A DNA stretch of 9,576 nt from CAZEFK01 sp964511405 (GTDB lineage Bacteria > Pseudomonadota > Alphaproteobacteria > Elsterales > Elsteraceae). Below the pieces are notes generated by a model. That model made no database searches and was not told the origin of the DNA. It saw only the letters and a list, made by a program, of their open reading frames with translations. The translations under genes were made by a program, and so were the position numbers. The DNA lies in NCBI GenBank assembly GCA_964511405.1, contig CAZEFK010000249.1:1-9576 (forward strand), given 5' to 3'. Shown in pieces: positions 1 to 7,275 of the stretch. The stretch's first letter is position 1. Each line of letters begins with the position of its first letter.

Positions 1-110
1 AGGGCCTTGCAGGCCTGGGCGCCGGAATAGTCGAACTCGCAGGCTTGGCCGATCACGATCGGCCCGGCCCCGATGATCAGGATGCTGGAGATGTCGGTGC
101 GTTTGGGCAT
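1..110 (-). CDS. carB: Carbamoyl phosphate synthase large subunit, N-terminal part (cut by window edge)
   Basis: Only the first 36 codons are inside the window. The translation begins MPKRTDISS and continues with IIGAGPIVIGQACEFDYSG, the highly conserved start of CarB, the ATP-grasp subunit that makes carbamoyl phosphate from bicarbonate, ATP and ammonia for pyrimidine and arginine synthesis. The ammonia is delivered by CarA, whose gene lies immediately upstream: the carA stop codon ends 5 bases before this ATG. This is the classic carAB operon order with tight spacing. No strong Shine-Dalgarno sequence is visible before the ATG, so translational coupling to carA is plausible. The rest of the gene lies beyond base 1. 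Identity is certain from the motif and the neighbour; integrity cannot be judged. Confidence 0.96.
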   Translation of the reverse strand, partial: MPKRTDISSILIIGAGPIVIGQACEFDYSGAQACKA

Positions 111-115
111 GTCGG

Positions 116-1297
116 CTACCGGCGGTCCATCAGCGCTACGAACCGCTGGAACAGGGGATTGGCATCGTGCGGCCCGGGCGAGGCCTCGGGATGGTGCTGC
201 ACCGAGAACACCGGCTTGTCCTTGAGCGCCAGGCCTTCATTGGTGCCGTCGAACAGCGAGACGTGGGTCTGGACCACCGTATCGGGCAGGCTCTCGGGGA
301 CCACCACGAAGCCGTGGTTCTGGCTGGTGATCTCGACCCGGGAACTGGCCAGCTCCTTGACCGGATGGTTGGCGCCGCGATGGCCGCGCTCCAGCTTCTG
401 GGTGCGCCCGCCCAGCGCCAGGGCCAGCATCTGGTGGCCGAGGCAGATGCCGAAGATCGGCAGACCGCGCTCGACCAGGTCGCGGATCACCGGCACCGCG
501 TAGGCGCCGGTTGCCGCCGGGTCGCCCGGGCCGTTGGACAGGAAGATGCCGTCGGGCCGATGACGCAGCACCTCCTCGGTGGTGGCGGTGGCGGGCACCA
601 CGGTCACGCGGCAGCCGGCCGAGGCCAGGCTGCGCAGGATGTTGCGCTTGGCGCCGTAGTCGATGGCGACGACATGGTGGCGGGGCGCGTCCTGTCGGCC
701 ATAGCCCGAACCCAGGGCCCAGCGCGTCTCGTCCCACTGATAGGTCTGGCGGGTCGTGACCTCGAGGGCCAGGTCCATGCCTTCCAGGCCCGGCCAGGCG
801 GCCGCCTCGGCCCGCGCCGCCGCGATGTCGACCACGCCGTCGGCGGGGTGGACCAGGCAGCCGTTGGGCGCCCCCAGGTCGCGGACGCGGCGGGTGAGCG
901 CGCGGGTGTCGACGCCGGCAAGGCCGATCAGGCCATGGCTCTTGAGCCAGGCATCCAGGTGGCCGAGGGCGCGCCAGTTGGCTGCTTCGGTCGGCCAGGC
1001 GCGCACGATGCAGCCACGCACCGCCGGCGTCGTGGTCTCGACGTCCTCGCGGTTGGTGCCGACATTGCCGATGTGGGGGAAGGTGAAGGTGACGATCTGC
1101 CCGGCGAAGGACGGGTCGGTCAGCGTCTCCTGATAGCCGGTCATGCCGGTGGTGAAGCAGACCTCGCCGACCGATCGTCCGAGGGCGCCGAACCCTCGTC
1201 CCCAAATCACGGTGCCATCGGCCAGGACGAGCGCGGCCGTGGGCTTGGCCGCGTCTGATACGGGCGCGCCTGGGGGCGTGCCGGCGGGATCGGTCAT
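116..1297 (-). CDS. carA: Carbamoyl phosphate synthase small (glutaminase) subunit
   Basis: CarA hydrolyses glutamine and channels ammonia to CarB for carbamoyl phosphate synthesis in the cytoplasm. With the ATG at 1297 the protein has 393 residues, normal for the family. Residues 1-18 are a non-conserved leader; the small-chain domain begins near AALVLADGTVIWGRGFG (21-37). The C-terminal class I glutamine amidotransferase domain shows GICLGHQM with the nucleophile Cys285 and HHPEASPGPHD with His369 and Glu371. All three match E. coli Cys269/His353/Glu355 with a constant offset of 16. The frame stays open upstream to 1462, but that extension (55 residues) has no family similarity, whereas the ATG at 1297 has a GAGGA-type ribosome site about 7 bases upstream. 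carB follows after 5 bases. Likely regulated from the promoters at about 1358-1434. Confidence 0.97.
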   Translation of the reverse strand: MTDPAGTPPGAPVSDAAKPTAALVLADGTVIWGRGFGALGRSVGEVCFTTGMTGYQETLTDPSFAGQIVTFTFPHIGNVGTNREDVETTTPAVRGCIVRAWPTEAANWRALGHLDAWLKSHGLIGLAGVDTRALTRRVRDLGAPNGCLVHPADGVVDIAAARAEAAAWPGLEGMDLALEVTTRQTYQWDETRWALGSGYGRQDAPRHHVVAIDYGAKRNILRSLASAGCRVTVVPATATTEEVLRHRPDGIFLSNGPGDPAATGAYAVPVIRDLVERGLPIFGICLGHQMLALALGGRTQKLERGHRGANHPVKELASSRVEITSQNHGFVVVPESLPDTVVQTHVSLFDGTNEGLALKDKPVFSVQHHPEASPGPHDANPLFQRFVALMDRR

Positions 1298-1357
1298 GAC
1301 CTGTCCTCGGGGTCTGGGGCGCGCTGCATCGCCAGCCGGCGCACCGACATTTGGCCG

Positions 1358-1387
1358 TGTGTACGGGATCGGGCGCCGCGGGGTCAA
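1358..1387 (-). promoter_or_regulatory. Candidate proximal promoter of carAB
   Basis: Read on the minus strand, TTGACC (1387-1382) and TACACA (1363-1358) are separated by 18 bases, a sigma70-type arrangement. Transcription would start near 1351 and leave an untranslated leader of about 54 bases before the carA ATG. This is pattern matching by eye; no start site is known. Confidence 0.4.
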
Positions 1388-1405
1388 GCCGCAGGCACGC
1401 AGGAC

Positions 1406-1434
1406 CCATATGGAGGATTGCCGGGACAGTTCAA
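1406..1434 (-). promoter_or_regulatory. Candidate distal promoter of carAB
   Basis: On the minus strand TTGAAC (1434-1429) and ATATGG (1411-1406) are separated by exactly 17 bases. It lies just upstream of the proximal candidate, giving a possible tandem arrangement. Tandem carAB promoters are known in E. coli, which makes this reasonable but does not prove it here. Confidence 0.3.
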
Positions 1435-1450
1435 GGCGTGTGCGGACGCG

Positions 1451-1479
1451 GCCCGGCCTCATGCGTCGGTTGGCCGGGC
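1451..1479 (-). terminator. Hairpin between the Sel1 gene and carA promoters, possible terminator
   Basis: GCCCGGCC (1451-1458) and GGCCGGGC (1472-1479) form a perfect 8-bp, all-GC stem around a 13-base loop. It lies 26 bases after the stop of the Sel1-repeat gene and before the carA promoter candidates, where a terminator would be expected. There is no T-run after it, so it is not a classical intrinsic terminator; it could act with Rho or merely be GC-rich sequence. Confidence 0.35.
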
Positions 1480-1504
1480 GGCACGCAGCCGGACCCGGTG
1501 GTCG

Positions 1505-2413
1505 TCAACCGGCCGTCTTCAGCTCGAACGGTTCGGCGCCGGGGGGCGGGACGTCCGGCCAGAGCTTGGACAGGGTCTGCGCACGGGAGCGCTGCTCGGG
1601 GGTCAAGGCCGGCAACAGTATATCTCGACGCCTGACCACCGCATCATAGTCGTAGAGGCGACGGTCTTCATCGCGGATGTTGCGCGCCGGATCCGTGGCC
1701 AGCATCAGGTGCATCACAGCGTAGACGGCGTTTTGCGGCACGCCGATTCCCCGAATATAGAGGGACGCGAGCGCCGCGTGCGCGGCGAAGAAGCCGTGAG
1801 TCGCAGCTCTTCGGTAATATTCGACAGCTTCGGTGGGTCGTTCCGTTATCCATTCGCTGGTTTCGTAGATTTTTCCCAGCGAGTACATCGCATAGAGGCT
1901 GCCGCCGTCCGCGGCCTGCTGATATAACTCCATGGCTTTCGCTTTGTCTTTAGGGCCTCCCCGTCCGACTAGCCAATATGTGGCCAGGTTATTCCGAGCT
2001 GTCATGTCTCCCGCATCGCTGCCGCGCTGATAGTACTCGCGAGCTTTGGCGTAATCGACGCCAACGCCTTTGCCCGAGCCATAGATTACACCCAGGTACC
2101 CAAGGGCCTGGGCATGCTCATGCAGTGCAGCGCGTTCGAAATATTGTCGGGCAAGAGTCAGATCTTGCGCTGCTCCGAGCCCGTCATAGTACATGCGGGC
2201 CAGCGTGTAGGCGGCCACTGCCGAGCTGTCGGCGATCGGTTCGGCAAGCCGGCGTGCTTCGGCATAGTTCTTCGCATTGTAAGCGGTGAATGCCGCGGCG
2301 CCCTGGGCCGATGCCGGGCCATCGGCGGGCGTGGCTTGTGGCGGCCGTGCAGTGCAGCCCGCGAGCGCCCCGCTCACGGCTAGTATTGCCGCAAGTCTAT
2401 TCCACTGTAACAT
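1505..2413 (-). CDS. Sel1-repeat (TPR-like) lipoprotein
   Basis: A 302-residue protein of unknown specific role. Residues 1-20 form a lipoprotein signal peptide: basic Arg6, a hydrophobic stretch, then the lipobox LAGC with Cys20 as the predicted lipidated residue, so the protein should be membrane-anchored on the periplasmic side. From about residue 66 to 244 there are about five Sel1-type repeats of 36-38 residues, recognisable by patterns such as ARMYYDGLG, GVIYGSGKGV and LASLYIRGIGV followed by AxxYxxxAA. Such solenoids serve protein-protein contact. The C-terminus carries LTPEQRSRAQTLSKLW, a tail often seen in this family. The start at 2413 was chosen because it puts the lipobox at position 20; an ATG at 2449 in frame would add 12 residues, and no good ribosome site decides between them. 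Its base composition is less GC-rich than carA or dnaG, hinting at a different history. Confidence 0.85.
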   Translation of the reverse strand: MLQWNRLAAILAVSGALAGCTARPPQATPADGPASAQGAAAFTAYNAKNYAEARRLAEPIADSSAVAAYTLARMYYDGLGAAQDLTLARQYFERAALHEHAQALGYLGVIYGSGKGVGVDYAKAREYYQRGSDAGDMTARNNLATYWLVGRGGPKDKAKAMELYQQAADGGSLYAMYSLGKIYETSEWITERPTEAVEYYRRAATHGFFAAHAALASLYIRGIGVPQNAVYAVMHLMLATDPARNIRDEDRRLYDYDAVVRRRDILLPALTPEQRSRAQTLSKLWPDVPPPGAEPFELKTAG

Positions 2414-2472
2414 TCTGGTCCAGCCGAGCGCAGTAGAAGAGCGACCCATGGTTGCCGATGATGCGGTGAAAT

Positions 2473-2720
2473 TCAAGTAGCCGACCCACCGCCCAGGCGC
2501 ACTGCCAGCAGGGTCAGGTCGTCGAGCGCGGCCTCGGGGCCGCGCCACTGGCCGACCGTCTGGCGCACGCGTCGAACTGATCGGCGAGCGGGGCGTCGGG
2601 ATGGCGGTCCAGCACCTGCCGCCGCCGCCCGAACAGCCGGCCGGCCGGCGAGCGCTGGTCGGCGGCGCCGTCGGTGGCCAGGTAGACCGGCGTGCTGGGC
2701 GGCAGATCGTGGGCTGATCC
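2473..2720 (-). pseudogene. Frameshifted C-terminal remnant of a SpoIIE/PP2C-type serine phosphatase
   Basis: No intact gene lies here, but two adjacent minus-strand frames together read like the end of a SpoIIE-type phosphatase. From about 2717 to 2575 one frame gives STPVYLATDGAADQRSPAG and then RLFGRRRQVLDRHPDAPLADQFDA, matching the family's 'YxxTDGxxDQ...FGRRR' block. From about 2570 to the stop at 2473-2475 the next frame gives VRQTVGQWRG and ALDDLTLLAVRL, matching the terminal 'DDhTLLxhR' block with its metal-binding Asp pair. The join requires one missing base near 2570. In the first frame a stop codon lies just upstream (2721-2723) and no phosphatase-like sequence precedes it, so the rest of the gene is gone. 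Family identification is from recalled motifs and the fragment is short. Confidence 0.62.
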
Positions 2721-2811
2721 CTACGAGGCGCTGGTTGTGCTTCAGCGGCATCCTTCAGCGCTTTATTGTAATTCAGATTATGCGCGATGGCAGAGGGGCC
2801 GCGCGAGTCCG

Positions 2812-2840
2812 TGGCGACCTTCGGAACCCCCCGCTATGAT
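2812..2840 (+). promoter_or_regulatory. Candidate promoter of yqeY-dnaG
   Basis: TATGAT (2835-2840) is a near-consensus -10 hexamer; a weak -35 TGGCGA (2812-2817) lies 17 bases upstream. A start near 2847 would leave a leader of about 18 bases including the ribosome site GGAGG (2856-2860), 4 bases before the yqeY ATG. The -10 is good, the -35 is poor (3 of 6). Confidence 0.45.
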
Positions 2841-2864
2841 GCGCCGCTTTGAGCCGGAGGCCCC

Positions 2865-3323
2865 ATGCTGCGCCAAAGCCTGAACGACGCCCTCAAGACC
2901 GCCATGCGCGAGCGCGACCAGCGTGCCGTGTCGACCCTGCGCATGGTGCTGGCCGCGATCAAGGACCGTGACATCGCCGCCCGACCGTCGGGGGTGACCG
3001 ACGGCATCGGCGAGGAGCAGATCCTGTCGCTGCTGCAGGCGCTGGTGAAGTCCCGGCGCGAGAGCATCGAGCTCTATCGCCAGGGCGGCCGCCAGGACCT
3101 GGTCGACCAGGAGAGCGAGGAGATCGCGGTCATCGAGCGCTTCCTGCCGGCGGCCATGGACGAGGCGGCCATGGCGGCGGCCGTCGCCGGCGCGATCGGC
3201 GATCTGGGGGCGGCGTCGATCAAGGACATGGGCCGGGTCATGGCGGAGCTGAAGAGCCGCCATGCCGGGGCCATGGACTTCCAGAAGGCGAGCGCCCTGG
3301 TCAAGGCCAAGCTCGCCGGCTGA
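2865..3323 (+). CDS. yqeY: GatB/YqeY domain-containing protein
   Basis: A 152-residue protein, the usual size of free-standing YqeY proteins, which resemble the C-terminal tRNA-binding part of GatB (aspartyl/glutamyl-tRNA amidotransferase). The exact role is not established. The sequence shows typical family blocks: an N-terminal LNDALKTAMRERDQRAVSTL, then SRRESIELYRQGGRQDLVDQE, EIAVIERFLPAAMDEA, and near the C-terminus IKDMGRVMAELKSRHAGAMD. The start at 2865 is supported by GGAGG at 2856-2860. Its TGA stop shares one base with the dnaG ATG (TGATG at 3321-3325), so the two are almost certainly co-transcribed and translationally coupled. In many alphaproteobacteria yqeY takes the place that rpsU holds before dnaG in enterobacteria. 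Confidence 0.95.
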   Translation: MLRQSLNDALKTAMRERDQRAVSTLRMVLAAIKDRDIAARPSGVTDGIGEEQILSLLQALVKSRRESIELYRQGGRQDLVDQESEEIAVIERFLPAAMDEAAMAAAVAGAIGDLGAASIKDMGRVMAELKSRHAGAMDFQKASALVKAKLAG

Positions 3324-5215
3324 TGGCGATCCCGCCGGAGTTCCTGGAAGAGCTGCGCCGGCGGCTGTCCCTGTCCGGGGTGGTCGGCCGCCGCGTCCGC
3401 CTGGTCAAGGCGGGACGCGAATGGAAGGGGCTGTGCCCGTTCCACGTGGAGAAGACCCCCAGCTTCTGGGTCAATGACGACAAGGCCTTCTACAAGTGCT
3501 TCGGCTGCGGCCGGCATGGCGATGTGGTGTCGTTCGTCATCGACACCGAGGGCCTGACCTTCCCCGAGGCGGTCGAGCGCCTGGCCGAGCAGGCCGGGAT
3601 GCCGGTGCCGACGAGCCGGCCGGAGGACCGCGAGCGCGCCGACCGCGACAAGGGCCTGGCCGCCGCAGCCGAGGCGGCGGCGGCCTGGTTCGAGCGCCAG
3701 CTGCGCGAGCCGCGCGCTGCGCCGGCCCGCGACTACCTGGCCGGCCGCGGCCTCGACGCCGCGGCGATCCAGCGCTTCCGCCTGGGCTATGCGCCGGACG
3801 GCCGGACCGCGCTCAAGGCGGCGCTCATGGGCCAGGGCTTCGCCGAGGCGCAGCTGGTCGAGGCGGGCCTGCTGATCCGGGTCGACGACCAGCCGACCTA
3901 CGATCGCTTCCGCAACCGCATCATCTTCCCGATCGCCGACCGGCGCGGTCGGGTCATCGCCTTCGGCGGCCGGGCGCTGGGCGACGTCCAGCCCAAATAT
4001 CTGAATTCGCCCGAGGGTCCGCTGTTCCACAAGGGCCGAACCCTCTATGCCCACCATCTGGCGCGCGAGGCGGCGGCGGCCGGGCAGCCGGTGATCCTGG
4101 TCGAGGGCTACATGGACGCCATCGCCCTGCATCGCGCCGGCTTCGGCGGCGCGGTGGCGCCGCTCGGCACGGCCCTGACCGAAGAGCAGCTGGGCGAGCT
4201 GTGGCGCATGGCGCCGGAGCCGGTGGTCTGCTTCGACGGCGACAAGGCCGGCCAGGCGGCGGCGGCGCGCGCGGCCGAACGCGCCCTGCCGCACCTGGCG
4301 CCCGGCCGCTCGCTGCGCTTCCTGGCGCTGCCGGCCGGCCAGGACCCCGACGATCTGATGCGGGCGCCGGGCGGGGCGGAGGGCTTCCGGACGCTGCTGC
4401 AGGCGGCCGTGCCGCTGGTCGAGCAGCTGTGGCAGGCCCGGGTGCGCACCGCCCCGACCGACACGCCCGAGGCGCGCGCCAAGCTGCGCCAGGACCTGGA
4501 CGAGCTGGTGGCGCGCATCGACGACAAGCGGGTGCGCGACGAATATGCCGGCGAGCTGAAGCAGCGCTGGTGGAACTTCCAGGCCGCGGCCAAGGTGCGC
4601 GGCTCGGTGACCCGGTTTGCCGAGCGGGCGCTGTTCGAGCGCCTGCCGATCCGGCCCGACCACGCGCTGCGCCTGAAGCGCCTGCGCTTCGGCCCGCTGC
4701 CGCTGCCGACCAAGGCGACCCCCGCGGTGCCCGACGCGGCGTCGGCCCAGCCCTGCTCGACCCTCGACTGCATCATCTTCTTCCGCTGCCTGTTCAAGTT
4801 CCCGCAGCTGATCGAGCAGCAGCACGGCGAACTGCAGGCCGTCGTGCTTGCGAGCGAGGCCTGGAACGCCGTGATCGACCGCATGCTGATCCACGACCCC
4901 GACGACTGGACCTCGGAGGCCGAGCTGAGGGCGTTCCTGGAGGCGGGCGGCCTCGGGCCCGCCGTCGAGCAGATCGCGGCCTTCCGCCTGACGCCGCGCT
5001 TCGAGAAGGACCTGGCCGAGCTGTCGGTCGTCGAGGCCGAACGCCGGGTGCGCGGCTTCCTGCGCGGTTTCCTGCTGCAGACCATCCGCAGCGACATCGG
5101 CGACGCCCAGCAGCTTGCGCTGAAGACGGCCAGCGCCGCCGACTGGACCTATCTCCGTGGGCTGCAGGCGTCGCTGGCCGACGAGACGCAGGACGCCGCC
5201 GCGTTCGACGGGTGA
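3323..5215 (+). CDS. dnaG: DNA primase
   Basis: DnaG synthesises RNA primers for the lagging strand and works with the replicative helicase DnaB. The 630-residue product has the complete architecture. The N-terminal CHC2 zinc-binding domain has Cys38, His41, Cys59 and Cys62 (CPFH...KCFGC). A catalytic core follows with the YLNSPEG block near 226-232. The TOPRIM fold shows VEGYMDA with Glu261 and Asp265, FDGDKAG with Asp305 and Asp307, and DPDD at 341-344. A variable C-terminal part from about 470 to 630 corresponds to the helicase-binding domain, where LDCIIFFRCLFKFPQLIEQ (481-499) fits its first helices. It starts at the ATG overlapping the yqeY stop. rpoD, normally next, is about 2.95 kb away here because other genes intervene. 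No damage is seen. Confidence 0.98.
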   Translation: MAIPPEFLEELRRRLSLSGVVGRRVRLVKAGREWKGLCPFHVEKTPSFWVNDDKAFYKCFGCGRHGDVVSFVIDTEGLTFPEAVERLAEQAGMPVPTSRPEDRERADRDKGLAAAAEAAAAWFERQLREPRAAPARDYLAGRGLDAAAIQRFRLGYAPDGRTALKAALMGQGFAEAQLVEAGLLIRVDDQPTYDRFRNRIIFPIADRRGRVIAFGGRALGDVQPKYLNSPEGPLFHKGRTLYAHHLAREAAAAGQPVILVEGYMDAIALHRAGFGGAVAPLGTALTEEQLGELWRMAPEPVVCFDGDKAGQAAAARAAERALPHLAPGRSLRFLALPAGQDPDDLMRAPGGAEGFRTLLQAAVPLVEQLWQARVRTAPTDTPEARAKLRQDLDELVARIDDKRVRDEYAGELKQRWWNFQAAAKVRGSVTRFAERALFERLPIRPDHALRLKRLRFGPLPLPTKATPAVPDAASAQPCSTLDCIIFFRCLFKFPQLIEQQHGELQAVVLASEAWNAVIDRMLIHDPDDWTSEAELRAFLEAGGLGPAVEQIAAFRLTPRFEKDLAELSVVEAERRVRGFLRGFLLQTIRSDIGDAQQLALKTASAADWTYLRGLQASLADETQDAAAFDG

Positions 5216-5247
5216 CCGGCGCCGGCGGCGCGCGGGCGCCCGGCCGG
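5216..5247 (+). terminator. GC-rich dyad after dnaG, possible terminator region
   Basis: Immediately after the dnaG stop there are overlapping dyads: the palindromes CCGGCGCCGG (5216-5225) and GGGCGCCC (5234-5241), and GCCGG (5221-5225) pairing with CCGGC (5240-5244). No T-run follows. It lies between convergent genes, where a bidirectional stop would be useful, but the evidence is structure only. Confidence 0.3.
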
Positions 5248-5299
5248 ATTGCAAAAGGACTTCGCGGATAAGAACAACCTGTAAGGCGGAATCTGGCAT

Positions 5300-5944
5300 C
5301 TACAGACAGCCGAGATCGTTCAGGGCCACGGTCACCCGTCGTTCGAAGTCGCGGAAGGAAGCGGCTTGCCGAAGTCGGGCGAGATCCTGGCGCTGGGCGA
5401 TTGCCGGGAAAACGCGGCCAAGGTCGATCGGTCGGCGCCGGCCCCTGACCTGCCTGACCGCTTGCTGCAGGATGGCCTTCGGGTCTTGGAGCTGTTCAAC
5501 CTCGGCGGCATGGTTGGGCAGGCCGATCGAAGCCGCCGTCCCCGTATAGCCCAGTGACCCCGTCACGGCCTCTGGATCGGCGAGGATCCAGGCTTCGGTC
5601 TCGTGCCGCGGCGCGATCACGATGCACCGATTGGGCGGCCAAGCGCAGCGGCGCTGGACGGCCTCGCAATAGGACGCGCTCCGATGTCGAAGTCCGGCTT
5701 CCACATTGTGACCGCCGGTATCGGCATGGATGAAGAGCAGGAAGAAGGCTTCGGCTGCGGCACAGGCCTCCGCCGCGACCTGGTCGATCGAGCCCCGCCT
5801 CAACCGAACTGCCGGGTCGGCCGGGATGGTCGGCAGTTTCGTGCCGGCGACGACCAGATCCTCCATCACACGCGGGATCAGGACATTGTAGTAGGCCGCG
5901 TCGGATTCGCCCTCATAGCAGACTGCCCAGGCAACATAGGTCAT
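5300..5944 (-). CDS. DUF4276-like (TOPRIM-like) protein, partner of upstream ATPase
   Basis: A 214-residue protein. I see features of the DUF4276/TOPRIM-like group: an N-terminal CYEGESDAAYY (residues 9-19) with acidic Glu11 and Glu13, a hydrophobic strand ending FIHADTGGHN (71-80) with Asp75, and APRHETEAWILADPEAV (111-127) with Glu115, Glu117 and Asp123, like the 'ExEAWllaD' block of that family. These acidic clusters could bind metal, as in TOPRIM nucleases. The ATG (5944-5942) overlaps the TGA of the ATPase gene in ATGA, so the pair is translationally coupled and likely forms one complex. In such pairs the ATPase senses or clamps DNA and the TOPRIM-like partner is the presumed effector nuclease. 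Family assignment is by remembered motifs; nuclease activity and a defence role are inference. It faces dnaG tail to tail. Confidence 0.62.
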   Translation of the reverse strand: MTYVAWAVCYEGESDAAYYNVLIPRVMEDLVVAGTKLPTIPADPAVRLRRGSIDQVAAEACAAAEAFFLLFIHADTGGHNVEAGLRHRSASYCEAVQRRCAWPPNRCIVIAPRHETEAWILADPEAVTGSLGYTGTAASIGLPNHAAEVEQLQDPKAILQQAVRQVRGRRRPIDLGRVFPAIAQRQDLARLRQAASFRDFERRVTVALNDLGCL

Positions 5945-7275
5945 GCCGCGTCGACTGATTGCCGGAGCAACCGGTCGATCTCCACTCGTGTCAAATAGTG
6001 CTCGGGATCGACGAGATCAGGCGTCGGCGCCACGCCGGTGCGCATCCGTGTCCGGGTCGACTTGGTCCGAGTCGCGGGGTCGAGGGTGTTGACGCTGTCG
6101 GCCGCGACGATCTCGTCATCCCGCAAGGCTTCCATCACTTTGGGCGAATGCGTGTTCAGGAGAATTTGAAATGGCCGCTGATCCGCTTCGCCGCCGGGCT
6201 GAGCTGCATCCCGCAACAGCTGGATCAGCATGGGGACGCGTCCTTCATGGACGCCGTTCTCCGGCTCTTCGAAGCACAGGGTACCTCGACGATCCGGATC
6301 GTCGAGGACGGTAAGAAGCGCCAGCAGCCGCAGCGTGCCATCCGAGATTACGCGCGAGCTGAAGGTCGGGGCGTCAGCAAACCCCAGGCTGAAAGAGAAC
6401 TGCCGCTGGGCGGCTTCGGTCCGGACCTCGATGTTGCGCACAGAGGGGATGAGCGCCGAGAGATCGGCCGCGATATCGGCCAGCACGCCATCCGGGCGGG
6501 TCGGCGATGCCGTTTCCTCCTTGAGGTGCGCCAGTACCGCCGCGAGATTGGAGGCATCGGACTTCAGGACGCGGTCTTCCAGTCGGTCGTTGGCACTCCT
6601 GGCCGCCTGGGGATTGATCTCCAGGAATCGCAGACTGGTCAGGGCCCCGCGCAGCGCGTGGAGATGTGGAAATTCGGCTGTTGTCACGGTCGACAGAGCT
6701 GTCGCGGATGCTTCTTTGAGCGGCAGGCTAACCGGGCGACCATGTTTCTGTCGGCCGTCCTGCCGGACCAGCAAGGCGTCGCCCAGGTCGCTTCGCCGGA
6801 TGAACGGGTTGACCTTCGAGTTGTAGCTGATCTTCAGGTCTTGCAGGAACTTGGCCCTGTCATCCTTCTTGGCGATCGGCCGACACAGCTCGTCGGCGAC
6901 GTGGATGCGGCGCGGGACCCCGTCGGCATCGCGCTGCAATTCCAGGACGAGTTCGTACCGCAGGCGTTGCGCGGGAATCTCGTAGGTGCGTCCATAGGCA
7001 TCTTCGCCTCGGCGCTCCAGCAAGACCTCCACGGCGAAGGACATTGTGTCGAAGCGCCGAGACGCTGTTTGGCGGAACAGCTCTTCGGGCAGCCCGCGCA
7101 CACCCTGCATGGCGCCGCGGATATCGGTCTGAGCCAGACGGGACAGGAACCGGAGAGCATCGAACAGGTTCGACTTGCCGCTGGCATTTGGACCGACGAT
7201 CGCAGTGAACGGGGCAAGGTCCAGCGAGAACCCCTCGAACGTCTTGAAGCCGTCGATCTCGATGCGGGTCAGCAT
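5941..7275 (-). CDS. AAA family (AAA_21, RecF/OLD-like) ATPase
   Basis: A 444-residue ABC-type ATPase without a transporter partner. It begins MLTRIEIDGFKTFEGFSLDL, the usual N-terminus of OLD/RecF/SMC-like ATPases, followed by Walker A GPNASGKS (28-35). The middle (about 60-300) is a variable insertion. The C-terminal half has a signature-like SDGTLRLLAL (311-320), Walker B LCFEEPENGVHE (333-344; Glu336-Glu337) and an H-loop LNTHSPKV with His376. All ATPase elements are intact. The start at 7275 (ATG) gives the family N-terminus; the frame could begin at a TTG at 7311 but the 12 extra residues look random. Neither site has a clear ribosome-binding sequence. The gene overlaps its TOPRIM-like partner by 4 bases. 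Composition looks less GC-rich than dnaG, consistent with acquisition. A defence or genome-maintenance role is inference. Confidence 0.92.
   Translation of the reverse strand: MLTRIEIDGFKTFEGFSLDLAPFTAIVGPNASGKSNLFDALRFLSRLAQTDIRGAMQGVRGLPEELFRQTASRRFDTMSFAVEVLLERRGEDAYGRTYEIPAQRLRYELVLELQRDADGVPRRIHVADELCRPIAKKDDRAKFLQDLKISYNSKVNPFIRRSDLGDALLVRQDGRQKHGRPVSLPLKEASATALSTVTTAEFPHLHALRGALTSLRFLEINPQAARSANDRLEDRVLKSDASNLAAVLAHLKEETASPTRPDGVLADIAADLSALIPSVRNIEVRTEAAQRQFSFSLGFADAPTFSSRVISDGTLRLLALLTVLDDPDRRGTLCFEEPENGVHEGRVPMLIQLLRDAAQPGGEADQRPFQILLNTHSPKVMEALRDDEIVAADSVNTLDPATRTKSTRTRMRTGVAPTPDLVDPEHYLTRVEIDRLLRQSVDAA

Noticed and set aside
167..1258. 363-codon open frame antisense to carA
   Set aside because: carA is complete with its catalytic triad on the other strand; the antisense product resembles no family.
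1298..1462. N-terminal extension of carA up to 1462
   Set aside because: The 55 extra residues are not CarA-like, overlap the promoter candidates, and the ATG at 1297 has a good ribosome site.
2447..2482. CTTGAA upstream of the Sel1 gene resembling a heat-shock -35 box
   Set aside because: No CCCAT-like -10 at a suitable spacing; the box overlaps the end of the phosphatase remnant.
3074..5299. 741-codon open frame antisense to dnaG, and a 329-codon one within it
   Set aside because: It lies opposite a complete dnaG, is rich in Arg, Ala, Gln and Gly, and shows no family motif. It is the expected by-product of strong GC bias at third positions.
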